This document shows positions 1 through 13,400 of a stretch of DNA of 64,000 nt, piece by piece. A program made the position numbers and the translations under genes. A model generated the notes under the pieces. The model was not told the DNA's origin. It was given only the letters and a program-made list of their open reading frames with translations, and made no database searches. Positions within the stretch are counted from its first letter, which is position 1; each line of letters opens with the position of its first letter. The DNA comes from Plantago ovata (lineage: Eukaryota; Streptophyta; Magnoliopsida; Lamiales; Plantaginaceae): positions 120,978,880 through 121,042,879 of the forward strand of contig CM051456.1 of assembly GCA_028274465.1 (NCBI GenBank), read 5' to 3'.

Positions 1-40
1 TTTCGTTTCTGGAAATTGTTTAACATGACTTCTCATGTCA

Positions 41-3000
41 GCAGAAATAAAAGCCCTTGATGGCCAGAAAATTGAGGTTGATGGTGACCACGGACAGAAG
101 TCAATGGCAACAGACCTGCCTGAATATCTCAAGCAAAAGCTGAGAGCTAGAGGTATCTTAAAAGATGAGCAGAACACACGGAAGTCTTCCATGGTAGAAA
201 ACGTAAGCATATTAGTTTTTGTTGTTTCCTTATCCAAATTACCTTATCTACCTTTTTTATACTGCTCTATTGTTGGAGAATTAGGATCTCTAATTACCTC
301 CTCTGCTAAATCACAATCCTTGTTGGAAATTGTTGCTAGAGATTGGGTGCTCAGGCGACGACTCCAAGTAACCTGCCCCAAGGATGGGTAAGTCATTTGT
401 TATTCTTTTGAAATGTCTCATCTATGTATATCTCATATCTGTATTGCCAGTGTCAGTGTAAGTTTTAGTGCAAAAGTGAAAGTTATCTGATCTCTTACAA
501 TCCCGCAACTCTTTAACTTTTGGTAATTTTATCATGCTGTAATCATGATGTTGTCCTTACAATATAGTCAGATTATTTGATTTATACAGCTGCACATAAT
601 TTGTTTAATATACTTCCAAATATGCCAAATATCAAGTATACTGGTTAAAATCATTTAGCTCTGTTATAGATGGCATACCTGGATTTATTATTTGAAAGTC
701 TGAGGTGTATGAACTACGACCTATTTGAATCAGCATAGTGCATAAAAAAGACTACTGAATGAAATTGTATGTTCCGGTTGGGCAAACTTTATATATGGCA
801 AATGTTTTTGATATCCGTTTGCATTAATATCTTTTCTTCCCCTTTGTATGCCTTTTCTCACGGTATCACAGGAACTATTCTCATGCTTTTAACTAGGAGA
901 TAGGTAAAATTTGTGCCATTCTTTCCAATATATTTCAAATAACCCGATGCAGTTCCCTGAGCTAAGCTGAATACTTAAAGGAATTGCTTTATTGATTTCA
1001 TGGAGTATTAATGGGTTAATGATAAAACAGGATTTGTTTAAGTCTCTTAATTTTGTTTCTCATCCATTTTCCTTTTTTACTTGATTATTTATTTTCTAGA
1101 TTGAGGCCAGAGATCCCGAAAATGGTGCTTTATTTTATCATAACCAGAGCTTGGGGATAAGCCAATGGGAGAAACCTACAGATGATGTTTGTAAAGTCAT
1201 CCCAACGACACAACCTCCCTTGGAAGATTGGGCAGAGGCATTTGATGAAACAACAGGTATGGCTCAATTTTTCATAGCAAGATGTGGTTCAACTGTGAAC
1301 AAAAGGACAAACTTACACTTCTTAAAGCTTTCTAAAGTTTTTCAGAAACCAATGAATATATTTCAAGCTTTTAGTTGGTTGCTCATTGGTCATTGCACTT
1401 GGTATCTATTCATTTTGAATTTGCCTTAGTTCGCGGAACTTTTGGTTTCAATCAAATCCAATTATTTTGATTTCCTGTTAAGCTAACTCTACAGCATTCA
1501 TGCAAGATGGATGTTGTGAAGCCTATGTATTAGAACAGAAAGACCAATGCATTCTCAGTTATTTGCATTTTCAGGTAAAAAATATTACTACAACAGAAAA
1601 ACAAATGTCTCGCAGTGGGAGAATCCACATGGGCAACAGCAGATCCCATCTCAACATTATGAAAAAGCAGTACCCACTAATGTGGCGGTTGTGGGGGGTC
1701 AGCAATCCACTTTACCAAGATGCATGTCATGCGGTGGGTGGGGAGTAGGACTCGTGCAGTCTTGGGGCCATTGCAATCACTGCACACGGTCTGGTTTTGC
1801 CTTTCGACCATTTATATTGTCCCAATTTTTAGTGATTAGTGTTCATCTATTTCTTGCATAATATTATAAATGGAAAAAAATATTCTTGTGACTTCCTTGT
1901 CATTATCCTGGGGAAGTAGTTCACTCTATTATCTTAGATTGAATTAGGCATCTCATTCAACGCATTGTCGTAAACATGTGTCCAGCATATGCCAATACCT
2001 ACAAAATCTAGCTTAATAGTTTTAGTAAGAAAAACCTTTACCTTTTATCTGTTAGCATGCATTACTTGGTCTATATTGCAATCTAAGTTGACTGATTCTT
2101 AGTTTATGTTTGTATTCAACAATGTCTGCGTGGACTCAATTCATGCCTTTAGATCTACTGCTCATTAAAATTCAAGACCTTAAGGAATAAGGATTATATG
2201 TTTTGTGTTATAATGCTAGCTGCTAAGCTTTGTCAAGGGAAAGCCTAGTACTAAGATAACTTTCCAAGGAAAACGTTAACTGGTGGATATGTAGGATGAC
2301 TTGGAGTTCTTTAGAGGTTAAAGGTGCTGTTGCTTGAGTTACATAAATGACGAGAGTTTTCATTGCTTTTATATCCCTGTTTTAAATATTGTGTATGAAA
2401 TTAATATACATGTTTGATGTTTCCCTTCCTATATGCAGACTTCTTAATCTGCCACAGTGCCAGTATCCATCAACCACTGCAGTGAACCAACAGTTAGTTG
2501 CCAGTGCTATTAGCAGCAGAGATACAGAGCAGATGACTTCCAAGCCCAAGTATGTCTTTGCATTTACTTCTTATATCTACAGTTCTCCTCAAGACTTTTT
2601 GTGGAATACAATGTATAAACTCTCTAGGCTGGTATAACTTATGGGGTAAAAAAAGTTCTCGAGGGTAGTAATGGTAGTTGATGAAGCTTATAATGGTAAA
2701 ATCATAGGGCGCGTGACAGTTTCCATTGGGGATGTGATTGAAGGGCTTGTTTCCATCCATCTTGAGCAAATGGTATCTTGAATTTCTAGGACGTAACTGT
2801 ACTCTCAATGAGCATGCCTTCTTTGTTCCATAAATTGAGTGTCTTGACTAATCTGAAGAAATATGTAAATTCTTGTCTGGCATCCTTTTATGGTGGATGT
2901 GCGTGTACAGGTCTAATGCGAAACCCCCACTTGGGAAAAGCTTCAAAAAGGAAAGTAAGAAGCGTTCATATGCCGAAGATGATGAGTTGGACCCCATGGA

Positions 3001-3599
3001 TCCAAGTTCTTATTCAGATGCTCCTCGTGGTGGCTGGTACGGTACTCTTCTCCTATCAATTGTGCCTAGAAAAAGGATGAAAAACCATACTCAGTTGATG
3101 CTTATCATAGTGTATTTCAGTCTGCTTACGTAAATAATTCTGTACACAATTGCTCACTATATGTTGTATGTCTTTGTAATCCGAAGACTCAAATATTTAC
3201 AAATGATTTGACCACAATCAGTGGATTATTTCAGAATTTATTGAGGGTTTTGTAGTCTGGTAAATTCGTTTTTTGTTCATTCACTGTACAGGGTTGTCGG
3301 GCTTAAAGGAGTTCAACCAAGAGCAGCAGATACAACTGCTACGGTGTGTGATTAAGTTCTTGGGCCTTCTCTTGTCACATGTAGCTCATAAGTTGAGACT
3401 TTTGTATGTCCAACTAACTTTCTGTTTGGAAAATTTTGAATTTCAGGGTCCCCTCTTTCAGCAACGGCCTTACCCATCACCAGGAGCTGTCTTGCGAAAA
3501 AATGCTGAGGTTGCATCACAAAAGAAAAAGCCCAATTCTCAATATGCTCCTATATCCAAGAGAGGGGACGGAAGCGATGGTCTTGGAGATGCTGATTGA
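41..3599 (+). CDS. PQBP1: PQBP1-like WW-domain splicing factor, 5' end outside window
   Basis: Polyglutamine-binding protein 1 is a nuclear protein that links the U5 snRNP to pre-mRNA splicing. Exons read here: about 41-202, 1100-1256, 1575-1788, 2439-2549, 2911-3036, 3292-3343 and 3447-3599 (TGA). Phases agree at every junction. Two W-containing segments lie in the second and third exons; SQWEKP and SQWENP end WW-type modules. A CxxC...CxxC cluster (CMSC, CNHC) follows in the third exon and could bind zinc. The last three exons carry the family hallmark: DELDPMDPSSYSDAPRG, then GPLFQQRPYPSPGAVLR, nearly identical to the human C-terminal segment that binds U5-15kD. The first exon seen probably starts at a splice acceptor (AG at 39-40 or 42-43). 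An ATG at 35 has an in-frame stop just upstream, so earlier exons are expected to the left. Family assignment is firm; the start is unknown. Confidence 0.9.
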
Positions 3600-5900
3600 A
3601 TAAACAGGCTCATTTATGCTGTCTCGCTGTAATGTTTTCCGTTTCCCATTACCTGTTTTGTTGAATTGATTGGAATGGTTGGATGGTCATCTTTGTAGTA
3701 TAGTAGCTCTTGAGATTAACATATCATGTGCGTACCCTGTTTCAACGTTCGTCCCTAGTCGTCTATATATGATCAACAATTTTGGAAACGTTTTACCACT
3801 ACTATTGAGATTTGAGTCCCATTTTCTCTCTTTTTTTCCCCTCTGCCATTTCTCTGTGTTATTATTATTTTTTTAATCTGTGTTTTGATATGATTCATAA
3901 TATTCGGGAAATTCTTAGATAGACCAGGTTTACGAATCGTATTTCTTACTCAAATCCCTGTGTTTTATGGGTTTTGCGCGTAATTCTTTATGGGTGGCTC
4001 TGTTGACACTAGGTTAGTACTAGCTGCTCCACAACATTCATCGACTATTGATGGAAACTGCATATATTTTGTCTGTTTTCCTTTTACTTGTGATTGTTGA
4101 TGGTCGTTGTCACTGATTATACTTTTGGTTCATCTGATTCTATGAAAATCTGAAAAAACATGTGGGAGTATATTTAATTTGTTGGTATAGCAGTAACTCT
4201 AGTGGTCACCAGTAGGACAGTGGCCATTTGAAGCAAGTTTGAGCTTTATGTGCTGTATATTCTTCATTCTCCCACTCCATTCTTGTACATCTTCATCATG
4301 ACTGAAATTTGGTCCACTCTCAAATTCTCACTCATCATCATGGCAATGGCATAACAATATTCTTCCTCATATTTTGTATATTTACCAACTTTTTTTCCTC
4401 TTTTCTTTCTCCCTAATAAAACTAAACTAAACACATTATATATATTACGTGCAAGTATCGTTATTCGACACATCGAAAACGCATATAGGAGAGGGAAATA
4501 TTCTGGGTAACAAACATGTTTTACAACAAACTGAAATTGGACAATTGGAGGGAAAAAAGTAGGAAAGCAAAGGGCTGGGTGGAAATTAAAGGCAGAGTTG
4601 GTTAAATGTCACCAACAAAGTATTATTCGAAATTTCCTTAAATGTAATATGAGACAGTTCCTTTGAATAACTCAATTCTGATGAAACTTTGAGACAATAT
4701 GGCAAATGCAAAACAGATCGATGATCATCATCAAACATGCATCAGGTTCATTGACACGTCTCTTTCTTGGTTTAATTGTACCTATTTAATTCTTATATGT
4801 ATATATGTATAATTTTAGGTATTGTACCAGGTTGTTGTTAGATGTAGGGGAATTGTAAATATCTGCTTACAAATTAATTATACTAATAATTAATCCTATT
4901 GCTTAAGTTCCTGAAAGGACACGTAAACTTGTGGCATTTGAATATTCTTCACTGAGAAGTGGTACGTTCATTCTCCTCATCACATTTGACCACACGAAAA
5001 AATTGACATTCATGAATATGAAGTCTTTCATGGAGAATCCATGGAGACTTGGAGTCATGGCCGACATTCCGTGTAAATTGATGATGTGTAGCAAAGAACT
5101 TTAGTTGTATGAGATTGACGGAGGAATAGAATGTACAATAAATTCAATTAATGAAACTAAACCGTGTTAAGTAAGTCTTTGAAAAAACTTGTTATTTTAA
5201 AAAAGTACTTTATAATCAAATATTTAAATATCATTGTGTTGTATTTAATGAATACTTTTTCTAAGACCATCTCCAAAAATAAAATCCATCAAACTTTTCA
5301 GCACTAAGTTAACATTTTCATTACTACCTCAAACTCAAATTTACCTTTTATTTTTTCACTTTTTTAAACCACAATATTCCTCCCACTGACACACACAAAA
5401 CAACCATAAGAAAAAAAAAAAAAAAAGAGAGGAAACACACTTTACGCGCGCCCGATTAAGCTCCAACAGTTGGACGCCAATTTCAGCTCGTGCTGGAGTT
5501 AGTCTAAGCAAACTAGAAACAATACTACACCAATAGCCTTATATTTTTAGTGAAACTATTAATTATGAAAGTTGTAATTTTCTTAAATACAAAAAAGAAT
5601 ACATACATGAATGATCCCAATTATTTGGTGTACTCACTTAGTTTATCCTTAATTAATGTAATAGCTGATTCCTTTTATTTCAGGAAAATCAATACTCTGC
5701 GAATACTTGAACCTCAGTCGATTAATCTTGTTATAATCCATTAAGTATATTGTATGGGTACCATATATATGTAATTGCTCATGGACATATGATATTATAT
5801 GTAGTACTTCTATCTTGCATGGCTATCCCCATGCACAAGAATGGACCACAAATACAGTCAACATACGTACCCACCCTCTCCATACGTACCCCACACTCTG
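3600..5900. other. Intergenic, no gene recognised
   Basis: This stretch holds the 3' UTR of the PQBP1-like gene and the upstream region of the MADS gene. Short ORFs on both strands (for example minus 4903-5094) have no splice context or family features I recognise. Around 5264-5510 an AT-rich block starts with GACCATCTCCAA and ends with CTGGAGTTAGTC, which weakly suggests the inverted ends of an old MITE. The pairing is too poor to call. Confidence 0.4.
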
Positions 5901-5903
5901 CAA

Positions 5904-6429
5904 TATAAATCCACAGTAGTGTGATAATTCTCTCTCCCTCTAGCATTTTCCACTCTCTCTTAAATATTCCAACAAACCCTAAAAACAAACAATAGAGTAT
6001 AACAGAAGAACAAGTTTAAGCTGGTAAGCAAACTCTTTATATATTTCTTCCTTTCCTATCTCATTTTAACTCACTTATACCTCTTTAAAAAACCATCTTC
6101 TCTGTTTCAAGAAATCCCATTTACAGATTACTAAATTATGTAAGTTTATTATACTCACCATCAGATTCCAATTTACCATAAATCTTGATCAGTTGTGTTA
6201 GTCTTGATTAAGATAATTTTTGTAGTTTTTACCAAACTTGATGATAATCTGTATATCTGTGTACATGCTTCTTATTATCATAATTCTAATATTAGCTTGT
6301 TTATCACATTGTTGTTTTCCTTAAACTAGTAGTTTTAACCTCACAGACATTCTCTCATTTTTGTCTGATAAATTATTCTTGTTTTTTGGGTTAATTTGCT
6401 AGAAAAGATCTTACTATAGTTATAAAAGA
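5904..6429 (+). promoter_or_regulatory. TATA box and spliced 5' UTR of the Bsister MADS gene
   Basis: A TATA-like TATAAAT lies at 5904-5910. A plausible 5' UTR exon ends at 6023 before GTAAGC, and an acceptor (TTTGCTAG) at 6401-6402 reopens the leader 27 bases before the ATG. A leader intron in this position is common in MIKC MADS genes. Inferred from motifs only. Confidence 0.5.
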
Positions 6430-8562
6430 ATGGGGAGGGGAAAGATTGAGGTCAAGAGAATTGAGAACAACACAAGCAGGCAAGTGACCTTTTCGAAACG
6501 AAGAAGTGGGCTGATGAAGAAGACCCATGAGCTTTCTGTTCTCTGCGATGCGCAGATTGGACTTATTGTCTTCTCTAGCAAAGGAAAGCTCACTGAGTAT
6601 TGCAGCCCTCCTCACCAGTAAGTTATTTTTCAATTTCTGTACAATTCTCTTTCTTATATGGTCTTGAACATGATATTTCTTTGAGTTTTTGTAAATTTTC
6701 TTCAAAGAATAAAAAAGGGTTCTAGCCCTTTTCATTTGATTGTGAGTATACAATCAGACAATCAGTATGTTTTTTCTTTGTTTTCCTAATGAATTTAACT
6801 TGATTTCATTCGAATAATTTGACTATAAATCATTACTAATAAAAGTTGATACGAATACGATATTATGCAATAAGACCTGGGCAGATATCAGTTATAGATT
6901 GTGATCTGTGTCATATTGGAATACTAGTGTCTCTTAATCATCAATTTAAATCTTTAAAAGATCATGCTGTATTTAATTTCTAGGGTTTTCAAGAACTCTC
7001 TCCCTAATTCCTATGATAATGAAACATATAGCATGCTCAGAAGTCTTGTTGACCACTTTTCCATCAACATCTATCTTAGTTGAATTGACCATTCTTGAGT
7101 CTCTGAGCCAATTGACTCCCAGCTGTTCAGATTGTAATCATCATTTTAATCTCTATATTTTTAAGTTTCTACTATACAGTATTTTTGTTTTTGTTTTTTT
7201 GGAATTTCTTTTTCCTTTAATAATTTCATTATTTTTTATGCATCTTGTTTCTACAGATTCTGTTAGCATTCTGTTTAACTTCGATCACCATCCAGCATTT
7301 TACTTTGTCCAAGCAATGGATTTTTTCTCAGGAAACATGGTTTAGAATTGGGAATCTTTGACATACAGAAAGACAAAAAACATGATCTTTTAAATAAATG
7401 CTCAACAATTCTTCTAGGCCTTGTGCTCTTCTCATTTTGGTCACAATTGGGGTACATTTCTATCAGCAAATAAAGTCAGCCTACTTGAAACTTTTTTTTA
7501 GTGGATGTAGAATTACTCAATTTACATGATTTTATTTCCAACTACTGATGCATTTATAAACTTGATTTCAACAGCATGAATCAAATAATCGACAGATATG
7601 TGAAAACTAAGGGTGTTCTTCCTGATAGCGCCGATCAAAGCAGGGCAGCAGGATCACTAATAAACAACGTAAGCCTCTCAATCAACATGCCCTTTGATTT
7701 TCACTCATTTTCCATATCCTTCTTACATATTTCGCGAAATGTATTTCAGGACCAGGCGTTCAAAGAGCTGTCAAGAATGAGGAAAGAAACACTAAATCTT
7801 CAGTTGAGCATTCAGAAGTACAAGGGTGAGGATCTGAGTGCTGTAAGGTTTGAAGAGCTCAATGAGCTCGAAAAACAACTTGAACAGTCTGTCAACAAGG
7901 TCCGCTCTCGAAAGGTAATTTTATAAAAGTCACTTTGTGGATTCCTTGCCACATTTACATGTTACATCTTTCTATAGAAGACACCTTAAACTACTATGTC
8001 TTTTCGAGTGGTATTAATTTGATGTTTATATCTGTCATTTGTGGTTAATGCAGTATCAGCTTCTTGGTGAGCAAATGGATAATCTGAAGAGAACTGTAAA
8101 TTTCTTGCATTCCTCTTTTTTCACATATAATTGATATCTTTTCTTTTTGGTTACTACTTTAATATGTTATTACTATATTGTTATAGGCAATGGGGCTGGA
8201 GAAGGAAAACCATGAAATGTACAATTGGGTATGTTCATTTTTACTTTTATAAATCATATTTGCATAAATTCTTCTTTTAGTACTTGATCAACTCTATTGA
8301 GATATGTTATTGGATTGATATCTATAAACAGCTGATGAACAACCAGTTTCAAAGGCAAGCAGAAATGGAAGAGCATCAGCAGCAGCAAATGGCCATGACC
8401 GAGCTGAAGCTAGTCGAGCAGCAGCCACTAATGAATCAGTTCAGTTTCTTTGGAGAGGATATCCAGCTTGGTACTACTCTACCTCTTCTACACACCAGTT
8501 CTTCCTCCTACCGCCTCCAGCCTACTCACCCCAACCTTCAAGATCCCGGTAACAACATATAG
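6430..8562 (+). CDS. Bsister-type MIKC MADS-box transcription factor (FBP24/TT16-like)
   Basis: Exons 6430-6617, 7575-7668, 7750-7914, 8054-8095, 8187-8228 and 8332-8562 join in frame to 253 aa ending in TAG. Residues 1-60 form a textbook MADS domain ([13 protein letters not shown] at the start, [27 protein letters not shown]). An I region and a K domain follow (coiled coil, [19 protein letters not shown]), then a Gln-rich C-terminus. The Bsister marks are the MADS box followed by a short I region with IIDRY, and [17 protein letters not shown] near the end. Bsister factors act in ovule integuments and the seed coat; TT16 also controls proanthocyanidin accumulation in the endothelium. The two 42-bp exons are the canonical MIKC sizes, but the first K-domain exon is 165 bp, as if the usual 62- and 100-bp exons were fused. 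An intron in the 3' UTR (8563-8680) is possible. Family call is strong; exact orthology is inferred. Confidence 0.9.
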
Positions 8563-10300
8563 GTACAGATTCATTTTTACTGAATTTTATCGGGCTAGCT
8601 CACGTTTGGTATATGATATGCACATGCATACATGCATGCTACTATTGTTTATTAATGTTTGGTTTTTGAATTTCTTTCAGGATGATGATGATTTGTTTCA
8701 AGTTAATTTCAACTGCAGGATGCATGGATAGAGGCTTTGGTAGTAGCTTAATTAAACATTGTTATAAAGATATTGAAATTAGCTACTTTGAATTGTTAAG
8801 GATTCATTTTAAAATATAGCTAGTAGAAGTACATTGAATTGCTAAATATTAGTTTCAACATGTCTTGAGCTTATTTTCTAAATGAGTGGTCTTTTGAACA
8901 GTTCATTTCTTATGCTGGTTGATTTAATTAGTGATGAAAGTAATTACCAATGCCAGTGAATCACCTCTGAGAGAAACCTAAGCATGCAGTGTATATTTTT
9001 TATGATAAAATTATTTGTACGTACGCATTATATTCACATACATAAAAATATACGGATTATATATTTAAGAGGGTGTTTGCAGTAACTTTAACTTAAAATA
9101 AACGAATTAATTTAAGGAGACGTTTGTAAAGTTGGATTATTAGTGGAATAGGTTTAAGGTTTTGGCATACATATTTATATTTAAGGTTTTGTTCAAAATT
9201 TTAATTGCAATTTCGTCAAAAGTTTAAAACAAGTGACTCATCATCTTCCCCTAAGACTCCCAACTTAATTCCACTATAGTCAAAAACAAATTCAAGATTT
9301 GAATAACGCATACTAACACCAAATCATAAATAAAGTGACCTAGATTACATGTAAATCACTGTAAAAACACATATACCAATCGAAATTGAAGCATTAATCA
9401 AAACCCATTTCAAAATCTATAAAAAAAAGAAAAAAAAGGAAGAAGGAGAGGTTCCATGGATGGAGCTTTATCCATGCTCGTCCATGGACGAGATAAAATG
9501 AGCGAGCTCATGGCAGCCATCCAAAGCTTCCATTCAGTTTTTCATTTCGCGGTTCAGCCCGATCCAGATTTGAGTTGGGTCAGATCCGCGAATTTAACCA
9601 CATCTTATGTGTTTGTTTGTTTCGTCTCTCGATTTCTCAATAAATTGCGTCTATTGCAAGACGGACTCTTTACATATCAAAGTAAGAAACTGTTATTTTC
9701 GTCTGAACAAAACTAAATGAAGTTGAACTGAACTGAATTTATTTGTAGTATAAAATACTCATCTGTTTTTTTTGGATTCTATACGTTTGCTTTTTAATCG
9801 GAGTTTTAGGAGATTTATATAATGAGTGTAATGTGTTGGTTTAGTGGCAGGACCCACAATGAAGTTGTGAGATAAAGATTTGCAAAAAATGGAAACGTAT
9901 AGAATCCAGAAAAAGGGATGAAAATGGAATAACGTATAGAATCCAGAAAAACAGATGAGTACAACTAAGCAAATCTGAACATACTTGAAGTGAATGAATC
10001 TGAATAGAATTGAACTGAACTAAAAATAATGAGTTTTAAGACGAAGATAATAAAGTCTAACATGATACTGTAGAAGATTTTTACCAATTTAGTAAAAATT
10101 CAAGAATGGAGTTCATCCAGGCCCATCACCCAACCCCACAATGAGGCTGCGCATTGCAACTTTTTCATTCTCGAATTCGCATACTCTAGTTCACGCGGGA
10201 GGCATATGCACACTCAATTTGTTAGTTCGAGACTGGAGAGAAAGAATTATAGTCAAACATGGCGAATTATTGCGATCTTGAATTAAACTACGTCGTTTCA
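8563..10300. other. Intergenic between MADS gene and SECA2
   Basis: Contains the MADS 3' UTR, one MITE (9758-9959) and the presumed SECA2 promoter. An 86-codon ORF at 9456-9716 has no features I recognise and no splice partner, so it is not called as a gene. Confidence 0.4.
9758..9959. mobile_element. Stowaway-type MITE (Tc1/Mariner)
   Basis: The left end CTCATCTGTTTTT and right end AAAAACAGATGAG are inverted and flanked by TA on both sides (9756-9757 and 9960-9961). The inverted homology extends inward through GGATTCTATACG / CGTATAGAATCC. Size is 202 bp with no coding capacity. TA target duplication and size fit Stowaway. It sits about 400 bp upstream of the SECA2 start codon. A right-end fragment of the same family is at 40265-40300. 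Confidence 0.75.
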
Positions 10301-10325
10301 CTTGTTCAAAACTTGAGCTTAAACC

Positions 10326-10424
10326 ATGGCAGCAGCTCCAAAAACCCAAGGTAACAACAACAACAACTACAATGACCACCACCACCATCTTCCACCCACC
10401 GCCGCCGTTAATCCGCCCCCGTAA
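10326..10424 (+). other. Out-of-frame upstream ORF overlapping the SECA2 start
   Basis: The first ATG upstream of the SECA2 start opens a 32-codon frame (Asn-, His- and Pro-rich) that runs past the SECA2 ATG at 10372 and stops at 10422-10424. If it is in the mRNA it would compete for initiation. Whether the transcript starts upstream of it is not known from the sequence. Confidence 0.45.
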
Positions 10425-13400
10425 AGGTACAACTCTGTTATGCACCCGAACTAGGCTGTCCTCTTCAATCTCACTTGCCAATCCTCCCGTAATTCGCCTC
10501 CATGTTAATATGCCCACACCAGTCTCTGCATCACTCAAGGTACTACTACTTCTCAACTCAATAATCAATAACTAAATTCCACTTTTTTCCAGAACTATAT
10601 GCTTTATTGATAGTAAACCTTTACAGGAAAAAATTGGCGAGGTTAAGAAGAAATGCAGTGAATTCAGTAGCTTGAACTATTGGGTGGTGAAAGACTATTA
10701 TAGGCTTGTCAATTCCGTTAATGCTTTTGAAACCAGAATTCAGAAGCTCTCTGATGAAGAGGTATTGTCATAATTTCCTATTTATTCAATGTGTTTTAAT
10801 TCAATTTATTTTTGAGTGTGTTCTTGATTAATTTATCTTTTTTCTTCAACTGTTGTAGTTGAGTGCAAAGACAGTGGAATTTCGTCGTCGGTTGAGCCGG
10901 GGAGAGACTCTTGCTGATATTCAAGCTGGTGTGAGACTTAGTTCCTGTTTTCTTGATGTGTATTATTGAGTTTTTCTATCAAGTGTTATCTGAAGATTTT
11001 ATTTTTATTTATTTTTGAAATGGTTCTTTCAGAGGCTTTTGCGGTTGTTCGTGAAGCTGCGAGGAGGAAGCTCGGAATGCGCCATTTTGATGTTCAGGTT
11101 TCGTGTTCGGTAGTCTTGAATAGATTCTGCTTATTGCCCTCGGTCCATGATATGATTAGTTTATCAGTGTTTGGGGAATCCTCATAATGTGAAGTAATAT
11201 TTCACAAGATATATGAAGTATGATGATAATGTAAAAAGCATTACTTTAAGCACGTACTTGTTATTACAGATCATTGGTGGGGCTGTTCTTCATGATGGGT
11301 CAATTGCTGAGATGAAAACTGGGGAAGGGAAAACCTTAGTGTCCACTTTAGCCGCTTATCTTAATGCTCTGAGCGAGGAGGGTGTTCATGGTACTTTCTT
11401 TATATTATTACCTGTGCAGCTACACTTCCATCGATCACATTTTGTAAATTTTGTGATAAACCAATTAAGGAGGTGGCTGTTTCTATATTTTATTCCTTTG
11501 ATTTGATTTTATTTTCATTTGAATATTAATATTACAAATATAAGGTACGTGAAAGTTGACTGTGATGGTTTCTTGTATATCGTGAATTATACCTTGCGCA
11601 TACCAGAACTAAATTACTTGTATGGCAGTGGTGACCGTGAATGATTATCTTGCTCAAAGAGATGCTGAATGGATGGGGCGCGTGCATCGCTTTCTTGGTC
11701 TCTCGGTCGGACTTATACAGGTGATTGCCGATATTTCTTTGAATCTACAGCATATTACTTATGAAAGCATGTCATGTAAAAATCTCCTGCACCAACTGAT
11801 AGAAGATCCATCTATTGCTGTGTTATCTCATTTTGCCCTTTTGCCTGCAGAGAGGGATGACTCCTGAGCAGAGAAGATCTAACTATAGTTGTGACATTAC
11901 ATACACCAATAATTCGGTATGTTTCAGAGTGTTTGCATTTGGTGTAGCATAAAGAGATCCTGCGGCCATTTGTTGTATTTGCTCTTTACCAGTTACTTAG
12001 GCTTCAAAACCTCAATCTTTTCCTCACCTTCTTCATTGCCACAGGAACTTGGTTTTGATTATTTGCGAGATAATCTGGCTCCAAGCAGCGATAAGCTTGT
12101 CATGAGATGGTAACTTGTTATATTTCGTCATTCTTAGACCTGGAATTGTTTAGTGACTATTCACATATTATATCATGCTACAGGCCAAAGCCCTTCCATT
12201 TTGCTGTAGTGGATGAAGTTGATTCTGTTCTAATTGATGAAGGGCGAAATCCTTTGTTGATAAGTGGTGAGGTAACTAGCATATGAAATGAAAACCACAT
12301 CTGTGAATAAATAAGTGCATTGGTTCAAATAGGAGTTCTAGAAGCACAGGAGTGAAAGATAAATAAGATTTGTCAAATCAAATTTTTACCCTCTAGTGTT
12401 TGTTGTTCTCCTGACTAATTTTGGTAACATACATATTCCAGGCAAGTAAAGATGCTGCACGATACCCAGTCGCTGCAAAAGTTGCTGAGCTGCTTATACG
12501 AGGACTAGTAAGGCCCAGTTGCTTCTGATCTATGTTTCAATAAATGTGGAATGCTGTTGAACTTACACGGTTTAAATGGCAGCATTACAATGTAGAACTT
12601 AAGGACAATTCAGTTGAGCTTACCGAGGAAGGTATAATACTAGCAGAGATGGCTTTGGAAACAAATGATCTCTGGGATGAAAATGATCCTTGGGCGAGGT
12701 AAATGTCTATCATATTGTTTTTTTTGACTTATTATTCATTTTTGTTATCATTGTGTCACTTGTTTCAACAAGCTGAGTAGTTTTTATTCATTTTATTTTC
12801 CTGTTTTTCAATTTTTCTCATAAGGTAGTTAAACACTCACACACACACACACACACTCACACACACACACACACACACAACACCTTGCTTCCACGTGTAT
12901 TTGTGCAATCCTAGTCGTTCAGCCAAATCTCATTTTCGGATGCCCTATTTCTGACATGTATCATTTTAATATTGCAGGTTTGTTTTGAATGCACTGAAAG
13001 CAAAAGAATTTTACAGGTGTGATGTCCAATACATTGTACGCAATGGAAAAGCTCTTATAATTAATGAGGTACGATAAAGTTTCTCATCAGGCATCTGCTT
13101 TCTGCTTATTATAAAAATGGCCATGTCCACGCAGCCTCGCACTTTTGTTTTGTTGAAATTACATGAGATTTGGGTGGACTGTACGATATTCAGCAAAGTA
13201 CACTGTGAATTTTCAGCAGTTATTTTTTAGCTGAGTAGCATATCATGTGCATGAATATGGTACATACGTGCTATTAATACATATTCCTTGGCACTATGAG
13301 TGGCTCTCCTTGAATTTATTCAAGTGTCCGTTTCTCTCGAGAATAGAATTTTGTTTAGTAAAAAATGTAACACATGCAAATCCAAACTTTGTTAAGCTTG

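Noticed and set aside
5264-5510. Possible MITE with GACCATCTCCAA / CTGGAGTTAGTC ends
   Set aside because: The inverted match is weak and no target duplication could be seen.
9456-9716. 86-codon plus ORF upstream of SECA2
   Set aside because: No splice partner, recognisable motif or conserved pattern; likely chance.
10191-10568. 125-codon minus-strand ORF over SECA2 exon 1
   Set aside because: It is the antisense of the SECA2 transit-peptide exon and upstream DNA; no family features.
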